Source: Pirellulales bacterium
Lineage (GTDB): Bacteria; Planctomycetota; Planctomycetia; Pirellulales; JALHPA01
Direction: 5' to 3'
Length of the DNA: 15,908 bases
Assembly: GCA_022842745.1 (NCBI GenBank)
Contig: JALHPA010000006.1
Span: forward strand, 1-15,908
The notes under the pieces were generated by a model that saw only the letters and a program-made list of their open reading frames with translations, did not search any database and was not told the DNA's origin. The position numbers were made by a program, and so were the translations under genes. This document shows positions 5,875-13,374 of the stretch, in pieces. Each line of letters opens with the position of its first letter. The stretch's first letter is position 1.

Positions 5875-8436
5875 TCAGGCTCCGCTTCGAGCGCCGACTT
5901 CTCCCATTTGGCGCGATGGTCCAGCATGCACCAGGTACTTGTGCGTTACGCCGTCGGACAAGTTTCGCAAGTGCGCGGCCAGACGGTGCAGCAAGCGCTC
6001 CAGGCTCCTCCGAGCGCCGTCTTTGTCAACCGTACATAGCCCGTCGATATCAGCCAGACGCAAGCCTGTCATGGCGGACATGATCAGCCGCTGCTCGCTG
6101 CCAAGCAGCGGCTCGTTGCTGTCGCGCGGCAGGTTTTCAACGTGATTTACCAGCGCCAGAAGCTGAAATCCGACCGACCGTGGATTCGATTCGTCGGTCA
6201 TCAGCAAGTCCAGCACCGGCCGAACCTGCAGCGACGTCAAATATCGACTGCGATACGTCATTGAACTATCGGCGATCTCTAACAGCGCTTCCAGCACGTT
6301 GTTTTCGTCGATTTGTCGAGCGGTTAGCGTGCTGTTGATTAACGAGAGCATGTATAGCCCTCGCTCCAGCCGCCTGCCCATGTCGAGGAATCGCCAGCCA
6401 GGTCCACGGGTCATGCTTTCCATCCCCAGCCCGCTGAACGCGGAAAGATGGATGATCATTTGGTTGAGCATGCTGAGGACTTCGCTCAGCGGCACAACTC
6501 CCAGCGGATACGACGCCTGGAAATCCTGGTCCAGACGGTTCAAAATCCGCCAGCTATCGATCGAGATGCGGTCGCGAACGAGCGAAGCGCCGCGGTGGAC
6601 CGCGCGAAGCGTAGAACGGAGGCTCCCTGCTCGGCCTTCCTCGAATACGAAGGCTAGAATTTCCGGCTCCCACACGGGAGTGCGCCGCCCATCGGCATGG
6701 ATGACAAAATCGGCCCGGATCTGCCCCTGATCGGAGAGCGCATGAAGCAGGACCCCGAGTTCAGGCATTTGCTCGGGCTGGGCGTCGCTGGTCAATCGGG
6801 AGACTACGCTCCGTAACAACCGCACGGAACCCTCCGCGCGCTCCACGTGGCGTCCCAGCCAGAACAGATTATCGGCCACCCGGCTGGGCAAGTCGTTGCC
6901 GCTGCGCCGCAAGGCGATCGGTTCTCCCGCTGGATGCAGCAAGCTCACCGGGGCCACCGGACCATCGGACAAGATCCAGACGTCCTTACTGCCCTGGCCC
7001 CCCAACGATGATTCTCCAAGCTGATGCAACGTGGCCGACACCCTGGTCAGCGCTCCTGGCATCACCTGATAGCTGTCCCCCGAGGACACCAAGAATGCCC
7101 GGACCGCCATGCGCCATGGTTGCATTCCAGAGGTGGTCCAGACTGGCGCCGTTGATCGCGCCAGGATTTCCTGAGCGACAAAGTTTCGGGGTTGGGCGCG
7201 AATCCGCGCGACCAGGGCGCATTTTTCTGCGATCGACAACTGTTCCCCAAAGATGGGCCGTGCGTCGCGCACTGAATACGAGGGTTTAATGACCAAATGA
7301 TCGAGGTTACCGATTACGTGCTCCAACGATTCCCGCTGTCCACACCACCATGTGCCGACGCTCGGCAACTGCAATTCCTCGCCTAAGAGACGGCGGCAAA
7401 GGTCGGGCAAATACGCCATGAACGCTGGGGCTTCTAAGAGGTTGCTTCCCAGCGCGTTGGCGACTGCGACCGCTCCTGCCCGCGCTGCTTGGAGCAGCCC
7501 AGGCACTCCAGCGGTCGATTCAGCCGCCAGTTCCAATGGATCGCAATCGTCGTCGAAGATTCGCCGCACGATCACATCCACGGGAATCAAACCACCCAAA
7601 GTTTTGAGATAGACCCGGCTGTCGCGAACCGTGAGATCGCCCCCTTCCACCAGAGCGTAGCCGAGATATCGCGCCAGATAGGCGTCTTCAAAGTACGCCG
7701 GGTTGGCGGGACCGGGACTAAGCAGAACGATCCGCGGATTGTCGCGCCGATCGGCGAGGTTTCGCAGCGTCTCACGCACGGCGATGAAGAAGGAAGCCAG
7801 CCGCTGGACTTCAGACTCCTGAAACAAATTGGGCAGCAGGCGGGAAACCACGATCCGATTTTCCACCGCGAACCCGGCGCCGGCGGGGGCCTGGGTTCGA
7901 TCGGCCAAGACTGCCCAGCGACCGTGCGGGGCTCGGGCCAAGTGGGCCGCGTAAAAGTCCAAGAAGTTCCGCCTCGTCCCCCAGCCGTAGCACGATCGCA
8001 AGAAACCGGGATGCCCGAACACCAACTCCGCTGGTAAATCCCCTTCCCGAAGCAGCCGCTGCGGACCGTACAAGTCGGCCAGGATCAAATTCAAGAGCTG
8101 CGCACGCTGCACTAAGCCCGACGAGAGCGCGGTCCACTCGGCGGCCGGCAGGAGCAAGGGCAGCGGATCGAGGTCCCACGGGCGGTCGCGCCCGTCCGGA
8201 TCCCCGTGAACGTTGTAGGTGACGCCGTTTTCTCGCAGCATGCGTCGGGCCTGCTCGCAACGCCTTGTTAGTTCGACTCGTCCCAAGGCGTTCAGCGACT
8301 CGGCAAAACGCCGCCAATGGGGCCTTGGCTCGCCGGGCGCCGCGAACATCTCGTCGTACACGCCTGGGATTGGAGAGTAGCCGGCGAACAGATCGCCCGG
8401 CTTCGCGCTGGTTGCGGTGGGGACTGCCAGGCTCAT
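5875..8436 (-). CDS. Fused circularly permuted type 2 ATP-grasp + alpha-E protein
   Basis: 853 residues. Residues ~15-500 are an ATP-grasp domain of the DUF404/DUF407 (COG2308) kind: YDEMF at 27-31, SPGPANPAYFED at 240-251, DVIVRRIFDDDCDPLEL, LVIKPSYS with K384, MPGALTRVS and GGQGSKDVWIL. Residues ~515-835 are an alpha-E domain (DUF403, COG2307), opening with SRVADNLFWLGRHVERAE and containing FLDMGRRLERG. The family is predicted to ligate carboxyl and amino groups using ATP. This copy is odd: where the paralogue at 13375-14934 has E-D-N (an E-x-N metal motif), it has A178-D179-R180 (VLADRTQAP). Where the paralogue has ESGGYG, it has SVRDARPIFG. It may thus be catalytically inactive or use other residues; my recollection is that other fused members share VLADRTQAP, so this is probably not decay. 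It is last in the four-gene cluster. The ATG at 8436 lacks a Shine-Dalgarno. Confidence 0.88.
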   Translation of the reverse strand: MSLAVPTATSAKPGDLFAGYSPIPGVYDEMFAAPGEPRPHWRRFAESLNALGRVELTRRCEQARRMLRENGVTYNVHGDPDGRDRPWDLDPLPLLLPAAEWTALSSGLVQRAQLLNLILADLYGPQRLLREGDLPAELVFGHPGFLRSCYGWGTRRNFLDFYAAHLARAPHGRWAVLADRTQAPAGAGFAVENRIVVSRLLPNLFQESEVQRLASFFIAVRETLRNLADRRDNPRIVLLSPGPANPAYFEDAYLARYLGYALVEGGDLTVRDSRVYLKTLGGLIPVDVIVRRIFDDDCDPLELAAESTAGVPGLLQAARAGAVAVANALGSNLLEAPAFMAYLPDLCRRLLGEELQLPSVGTWWCGQRESLEHVIGNLDHLVIKPSYSVRDARPIFGEQLSIAEKCALVARIRAQPRNFVAQEILARSTAPVWTTSGMQPWRMAVRAFLVSSGDSYQVMPGALTRVSATLHQLGESSLGGQGSKDVWILSDGPVAPVSLLHPAGEPIALRRSGNDLPSRVADNLFWLGRHVERAEGSVRLLRSVVSRLTSDAQPEQMPELGVLLHALSDQGQIRADFVIHADGRRTPVWEPEILAFVFEEGRAGSLRSTLRAVHRGASLVRDRISIDSWRILNRLDQDFQASYPLGVVPLSEVLSMLNQMIIHLSAFSGLGMESMTRGPGWRFLDMGRRLERGLYMLSLINSTLTARQIDENNVLEALLEIADSSMTYRSRYLTSLQVRPVLDLLMTDESNPRSVGFQLLALVNHVENLPRDSNEPLLGSEQRLIMSAMTGLRLADIDGLCTVDKDGARRSLERLLHRLAAHLRNLSDGVTHKYLVHAGPSRQMGEVGARSGA

Positions 8437-8698
8437 CGGCGGAGGCTCAACATCGGGGACGGAAGAGAAACAGCGGAGCGCGCAATACGCCTAGACTACC
8501 CTGGATCGACAGCCGCTCTCAATCGGCAGGCGCGCCTCTAGGAGCCGAAGTAAGCAAATGTCGGCCGACACGTCCTTACGATCGTCCTGATCCTAACCGC
8601 CGCGCCCTCCGGCTCGGCACAGGACGGCTATTCCGCGGTTCAAGGAAGAAGACCGAGGACCGGTCCGACAGTCGTCCTGCAGGATGACCATGGCGCTG
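8437..8698. other. 262-base gap inside the ligase cluster with two dyads
   Basis: This is the longest gap within the four-gene cluster. It lies upstream of the fusion gene on the minus strand and could hold a secondary promoter or a processing site. Two palindromic elements are close together: GGACCGGTCC (8657-8666, perfect) and GTCGTCCTGCAGGATGAC (8671-8688, perfect except one central-flank pair). Neither has a loop, so they look more like protein-binding dyads than RNA hairpins. I see no convincing small ORF. Confidence 0.35.
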
Positions 8699-11600
8699 TT
8701 AACCCGGTTGCCGAAGATCCAGTGTCAACGGGTAGCGGCAGTTGCAATCAGTTTTGGATACCTCGACAACCCCCCCCGTGTGGCCATGTTTGAAAAACCG
8801 GGCCGCGCGGCGGCTCTCCGCTTCGTTGGCGTTTACCGGAAAGGTATCAAAACTCCGTCCCCCCGGGTGTGAGACGTGCCATGTGCAGCCCCCCAACGAC
8901 CGTTTAGACCAGCAGTCGACCAAATCGAAACGCAGGGGAGCATGAATGCCAATGGTCGGGTGCAGGCAGGTTGGCGGCTGCCAGGCTCGATAGCGCACAC
9001 CGCATACGAACTCGCCTTCGGTGCCAGTGGGATGGAGCGGCAGACGGCGTCCGTTACAGTGGACCGCGTGCCGCGGTCCAATCAGGCCCCTCACCTTGAC
9101 CTGTAGTCGTTCGACCGACGAATCGACATTGCGCACCGTACCGGCCGACCCAGGCTCTTCCCCCAACACGTGCCACGGTTCGATCGCATGCCGCAATTCC
9201 AGATGCACACCGTCGTAGACGACTTCTCCGCAGAAGGGAAAGCGAAATTCGAAGTGCGGATCGAACCACTCTTTGCGCAACTCAAAACCGGCCTCGCGAA
9301 TCTCATCAACAACGTCGTCGATGTCTTGGCGCACGAAATGCGGAAGCATAAAGCGGTCGTGGAGCGTCGTGCCCCACGACACCAGCGGCTGGCGATAGGG
9401 CTGCTTCCAGAAAATGGCCACCAGCGTCCGCAACAGCAATTGCTGAGTAAGACTCATTTGGTCGTGCGGCGGCATCTCAAATGCCCGAAACTCCACTAGC
9501 CCCAACCGTCCAGAGGCGGAATCCGGCGAAAACAGCTTGTCGATGCAAAACTCGGCGCGATGCGTGTTGCCCGTCACATCGGTGAGCAAATTGCGGAACA
9601 GGCGGTCGACCAGCCAAGGCGGACAGGGCTGGTTGTCTGGAATTTGGGCAAACGCAATCTCCAACTCGTACAAACTTTCGTGGCGGGCCTCGTCGACCCG
9701 GGGCGATTGACTGGTTGGTCCCACAAAGGTTCCGGAAAACAAATACGACAGCGAGGGGTGGTTGATCCAGTACGCCAACATGCTGCGTAATAAGTCCGGA
9801 CGTCGCAGAAAGGGGCTTTCCGACGGGGTCGGTCCACCGAGCACAACGTGGTTCCCGCCCCCCGTGCCCGTGTGGCGGCCATCGAGATTGAACTTCTCCG
9901 TGCCAAGCCGCGAGGCGCGCGCGTCGGCATATAGGCCCTGCGTATTGCGCACCAGTTCATCCCAACTGTGCGCCGGCTGCAGGTTGACCTCGATGACCCC
10001 GGGGTCCGGCGTGACCCGCAGGTGATTCAATCGATAATCTTGCGGTGGATGATAGCCTTCTATGACCACTGGCAGGTCCAGCTCGGCTGCCGTTTCCTCG
10101 ACCGCGGTAACCAGGGCCAAGTAATCCTCTAGGTATCGGGCTGGAGGCATAAATACATGCAGCCGACCTTCGCGCGGCTCGATGCAGACCGCGGTGCGAA
10201 TGACGCCGGCGGCCGAGCGACCTGGCTCTAAGCTGGCGGCGGCAGCCGCCGATGGCGACTCCAGCGTTGCGATGCCCGTCACGGCGGCCGCGGCGCCGTA
10301 GGCCCGTTGTGGCATCGTCGGGCGCGGACCGGCCCCGGAACCTCCGTTGCTGCCAAATCCGAAAGGCTGCTGCTCGAACCGCTGGTGTGGTCCGCCCTCG
10401 TGACGGCCATTGTCTGCCACGAATCTTGTGTCTGCCACGAATTTCTGCCGAGGCGACCAACGCGGCGCATCGAGCGGGGAACGCGGCGCCAAGGGATCCA
10501 ATTCATGAATTTCATCTCGGTCCTCCGGCAGCGACCAGGGGAGAGAATCAAGCGGCAAACGGAATCCCATCGGCGAGTCGCCAGGAAGCAGGAACATGTG
10601 CTCCTGGCGAAAGAACCACGGCCCGCTCACCCACTGGGGACCATCCGCCTCGTATCGCCGGTCGAGAGGGAGCGCAAAACCCACGATTTTCCCCAATCCG
10701 CGCTCGAAGATCCGCGCCAGGCGCGACCGTTCCAAGGGATCGTCCAAATTCGATTGGAGCGGATCGACATTTAACGGCAGGCGGCGTTCCCGAAGGAGGT
10801 AGTGCCAGGGATCCTCGTAAGCCGGAACGGCCATTTCCTGGGACAACCGCAGCCTTGCAGCCAGAGCAGCGATAAATGCTTGTGCGTCCGAGGAGTCATG
10901 CCGGTGCGTGATCCGTTCGTCCGCGAAAAGCTCTGGATCGAGCCATATCGGCTGTTGGTCTCGCCGCCAATAACAACTCAAGGCCCAGCGTGGGAGCGGT
11001 TCGCCGGGATACCATTTACCTTGCCCAAAATGCAGTAGTCCTCCAGGCGAAAATCGCTTCTGGAGCCGCCGAAGCAATTCCCCTGCCAAGCGGCGCTTGT
11101 TCGGCCCGACGGCCGTAAAGTTCCATTCTTCGCCATCCATGTCGTCGATTGATACAAACGTCGGCTCGCCTCCCATCGTCAGCCGCACGGCGTTCATTTC
11201 CAAAAACGAATCGACGCGGTGTCCCAGAGCTTCGATCTCGGACCATTGCTCCTCCGTGTAGGGCTTGGTTACGCGGGGATCTTCGTGAACGCGCTCCACC
11301 GACATGGAGAAATCGAATTCCGCTTCGCATGGCTCGACCGCGCCGCTGATCGGCGCCGCGCTGGCCGGATCGGGAGTGCATGCCAGGGGAATGTGGCCTT
11401 CCCCGGCAAACAGGCCTGAGGTCGGGTCCAAGCCGACCCATCCCGCCCCCGGCAAATACACCTCCGTCCAGGCGTGCAGGTCCGTGAAATCGTTTTCGGG
11501 TCCGCTGGGTCCATCCAGCGACTTGACGTCGGCGGTCAGTTGGATGAGATAGCCCGAGGCAAAACGGGCGGCGAGCCCCAAATTTCTCAGGATTTGCACC

Positions 11601-12160
11601 AGCAACCACGCGGAGTCGCGGCATGAGCCGCTTCGCAAAGTCAGCGTTTCCTCGCAAGACTGAACGCCGCTTTCCAGCCGGATCAGGTAGCCAATGTCGC
11701 CATGCAGCCGTTGATTCAGCTCGACCAGGAAGTCGACCATTCGCTTGTCGGAGCGGTCGATGCCGGCCAGATACTCCGTCAATCTGGGACCGGTTGGCTC
11801 GGTCTCCAAAAACGGCTTCAATTCGTGCGCTTGGCGCGGATCGTATCGGACGGGATACCGTTCGGCGTCTGGCTCCAAAAAGAAATCGAACGGGTTGATG
11901 ACGGTCATCTCGGCCACCAGGTCGACCTCGATCTCCAAACTGCGTGACTTCTCTGGAAACACTAGTCGCGCTTGGTAGTTTCCCTGGGGGTCTTGCTGCC
12001 AGTTGAGAAAGTGCTTCGACGGCAGCACCTTGAGGGAGTAGCTGAGAATCGGAGTACGAGAATGGGGGGCCGGACGCAGACGAACCACCTGCGGGTGAAT
12101 GCTCACAGGCCGCTCATAGCGGTAATTCGTACGGTGGTGGAGCGCAACGCGAATGGCCAT
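8699..12160 (-). CDS. Transglutaminase / DUF2126 putative amidoligase fusion
   Basis: 1153 residues from the ATG at 12160. Residues 1-~85 are a transglutaminase N-terminal domain (MAIRVALHHRTNYRYERPV). The transglutaminase-like core follows with a complete triad: C180 (RSGSCRDSAW), H229 (DLHAWTEVYLPG) and D245 (GLDPTSG). From ~313 to the end is DUF2126, which Pfam describes as a putative amidoligase. Candidate glutamine-synthetase-like metal or ATP motifs are VIEVNLQP (E724), TGTGGGNHVVLGG (H771) and LVEFRAFEMPP (E890). A Gly/Ala-rich low-complexity insert (~576-656) interrupts DUF2126. No signal peptide is seen. An in-frame ATG at 12262 would overlap the upstream alpha-E gene by 31 bases and add 34 residues without family similarity, so 12160 is chosen. 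Third gene of the cluster; it probably cleaves, transfers or ligates amide bonds on the cluster's product. Confidence 0.9.
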   Translation of the reverse strand: MAIRVALHHRTNYRYERPVSIHPQVVRLRPAPHSRTPILSYSLKVLPSKHFLNWQQDPQGNYQARLVFPEKSRSLEIEVDLVAEMTVINPFDFFLEPDAERYPVRYDPRQAHELKPFLETEPTGPRLTEYLAGIDRSDKRMVDFLVELNQRLHGDIGYLIRLESGVQSCEETLTLRSGSCRDSAWLLVQILRNLGLAARFASGYLIQLTADVKSLDGPSGPENDFTDLHAWTEVYLPGAGWVGLDPTSGLFAGEGHIPLACTPDPASAAPISGAVEPCEAEFDFSMSVERVHEDPRVTKPYTEEQWSEIEALGHRVDSFLEMNAVRLTMGGEPTFVSIDDMDGEEWNFTAVGPNKRRLAGELLRRLQKRFSPGGLLHFGQGKWYPGEPLPRWALSCYWRRDQQPIWLDPELFADERITHRHDSSDAQAFIAALAARLRLSQEMAVPAYEDPWHYLLRERRLPLNVDPLQSNLDDPLERSRLARIFERGLGKIVGFALPLDRRYEADGPQWVSGPWFFRQEHMFLLPGDSPMGFRLPLDSLPWSLPEDRDEIHELDPLAPRSPLDAPRWSPRQKFVADTRFVADNGRHEGGPHQRFEQQPFGFGSNGGSGAGPRPTMPQRAYGAAAAVTGIATLESPSAAAAASLEPGRSAAGVIRTAVCIEPREGRLHVFMPPARYLEDYLALVTAVEETAAELDLPVVIEGYHPPQDYRLNHLRVTPDPGVIEVNLQPAHSWDELVRNTQGLYADARASRLGTEKFNLDGRHTGTGGGNHVVLGGPTPSESPFLRRPDLLRSMLAYWINHPSLSYLFSGTFVGPTSQSPRVDEARHESLYELEIAFAQIPDNQPCPPWLVDRLFRNLLTDVTGNTHRAEFCIDKLFSPDSASGRLGLVEFRAFEMPPHDQMSLTQQLLLRTLVAIFWKQPYRQPLVSWGTTLHDRFMLPHFVRQDIDDVVDEIREAGFELRKEWFDPHFEFRFPFCGEVVYDGVHLELRHAIEPWHVLGEEPGSAGTVRNVDSSVERLQVKVRGLIGPRHAVHCNGRRLPLHPTGTEGEFVCGVRYRAWQPPTCLHPTIGIHAPLRFDLVDCWSKRSLGGCTWHVSHPGGRSFDTFPVNANEAESRRAARFFKHGHTGGVVEVSKTDCNCRYPLTLDLRQPG
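10411..10442. repeat. Tandem 18-base repeat inside the DUF2126 linker
   Basis: TGTCTGCCACGAAT occurs at 10411-10424 and again at 10429-10442 (period 18). On the minus strand it encodes the duplicated hexapeptides FVADTR and FVADNG at the start of the low-complexity insert, a small in-frame duplication. Confidence 0.75.
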
Positions 12161-12231
12161 GCTGCTGGTGAAAACGGTTGAGGAACTGGCGGCGCAATCG
12201 CCGCAGGCCGCCGGATTGTCTGAACGGAGCG

Positions 12232-13248
12232 TTAACCGCTGCCTTGCGACTGAAATTGCCATCCTGGGAACGGCGGCGATCCGTTGCGGCCGGGAGACGC
12301 GACTGATTGCGGCTGCAAGAATGTCTCGCTCACCGCCGCGCCGACGTCATTGAGCTTGGTCTGAAACCGGTCGATGAACTCATGCAAACCGCCAGAGATA
12401 ATCTCGTTAATGTGGGCGTAGTCCAATTCCGAGCGTAGCCGCCCCAAACGCTGCTCGGCGACGTTACGAAACGTGCCCGCGGGGCTACCGGTAATCGCCA
12501 ACAGAGACTCTTCGGCGTTTGCCAGGCAAAAGCGCACCGCCCGGGGAAATTCACGATCGAGCATCAGGAAATTGGCCACCTGGACTGGGGTAATCCGGCC
12601 GTGAGTCTTGCGATACATCTCTAAGGCGCTTGCGCTCTTCAACAACGCTGCCCACTGGATGCTGTCAATCGGCGTGCCGACTTCGGCGGCCGACGGTAGC
12701 AACAAGTAATACTTTACGTCGAGAATTCGCGAGGTTTTGTCCGCCCGCTCGATCAAACGAGCCATATGCACAAAATGCCAAGCCTCGCCGTGCGACATCG
12801 TGGCGTCGGTTACCCCTTGCAGCAGTTGGCTGGAAAGCTTCACCTGGGTGAAAAAGTCGTGCAGCGACTCGACCTCCAGCCGCCCCGCCGCCGCTGCCCG
12901 CACGTTCAAATAGAATTTATTCAACTCCTCCCACATGCTGGAGGAGATCATCTCGCGAACCGTGCGGGCGTTTTCCCGGGCATTCCGCAGGCAGGACAGG
13001 ATCGAATTAGGGTTGTGTTCGTCGAAGGTGAGAAATTCGACCACTTTCGCCTGGTCCGGCTCGCCGTATCGCGACGTAAACAGCTCTTCGTCCCCCGTGG
13101 TGTAAACCAACGGCGCCCACTGGTTGGACAGGCCTGTCCCCAAGTCCAGCGACAGGTTGAGATTGACGTCCACGAAGCGCGCGACGTTTTCCGCCCGCTC
13201 GACGTAACGGCTCATCCAGAAGATCGAATCGGCCACACGGCTGAGCAT
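12232..13248 (-). CDS. Alpha-E domain protein (DUF403, COG2307)
   Basis: 338 residues, almost entirely helical. The opening MLSRVADSIFWMSRYVERAENVARFVDV is the hallmark of the family, and a second half-motif GEAWHFVHMARLIERADKTSRILD lies at 154-177. Both carry an Arg/Glu-rich ERA(E/D) helix that may form the functional face. Alpha-E proteins are found next to, or fused to, this type of ATP-grasp protein and transglutaminase genes; they are thought to assist the ligation reaction, but no biochemical activity is known to me. The C-terminal ~25 residues (Pro/Gly/Ser/Gln rich) look disordered. It lies 126 bases after the stand-alone ATP-grasp gene and 71 bases before the transglutaminase gene. 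It is paralogous to the C-terminal domain of the fusion protein at 5875-8436. No strong Shine-Dalgarno precedes the ATG at 13248. Confidence 0.9.
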   Translation of the reverse strand: MLSRVADSIFWMSRYVERAENVARFVDVNLNLSLDLGTGLSNQWAPLVYTTGDEELFTSRYGEPDQAKVVEFLTFDEHNPNSILSCLRNARENARTVREMISSSMWEELNKFYLNVRAAAAGRLEVESLHDFFTQVKLSSQLLQGVTDATMSHGEAWHFVHMARLIERADKTSRILDVKYYLLLPSAAEVGTPIDSIQWAALLKSASALEMYRKTHGRITPVQVANFLMLDREFPRAVRFCLANAEESLLAITGSPAGTFRNVAEQRLGRLRSELDYAHINEIISGGLHEFIDRFQTKLNDVGAAVSETFLQPQSVASPGRNGSPPFPGWQFQSQGSG

Positions 13249-13267
13249 GAGTTCCCGCCCAATTCTT

Positions 13268-13310
13268 TCCGGTCGACACCGGAGTTTTCCCTACCAACGC
13301 CGCATCGGCG
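13268..13310 (-). other. Two tandem hairpins in the leader of the alpha-E gene
   Basis: TCCGGT-CGAC-ACCGGA (13268-13283) is a perfect 6-bp stem with a 4-base loop. CGCCG-CAT-CGGCG (13298-13310) is a perfect 5-bp stem with a 3-base loop. On the coding (minus) strand both lie in the 126-base gap between the ATP-grasp stop and the alpha-E ATG, about 20 bases before that ATG. They could tune expression within the operon or protect the mRNA after processing. No U-tract follows on the transcribed strand, so this is not a canonical terminator. Confidence 0.4.
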
Positions 13311-13374
13311 ATATCGTCCATCGGGTTCGGCCAATTTATGGCTGCAACTCCAATGGGCATTGCCAGTTGATGCC

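Noticed and set aside
5214..6083. Plus-strand open frame of 289 codons over the sulfotransferase end and the fusion gene end
   Set aside because: It is out of frame with the motif-bearing sulfotransferase frame and runs through two convergent genes; no recognisable motifs.
10252..10875. Plus-strand open frame of 207 codons antisense to DUF2126
   Set aside because: The minus strand encodes clear conserved DUF2126 motifs; the Arg/Pro/Ala-rich translation is typical of antisense frames in GC-rich coding DNA.
12161..12262. Upstream ATG at 12262 for the transglutaminase gene
   Set aside because: The extra 34 residues have no family similarity and would overlap the alpha-E gene; the family normally begins at the MAIRVALHHRT stretch.
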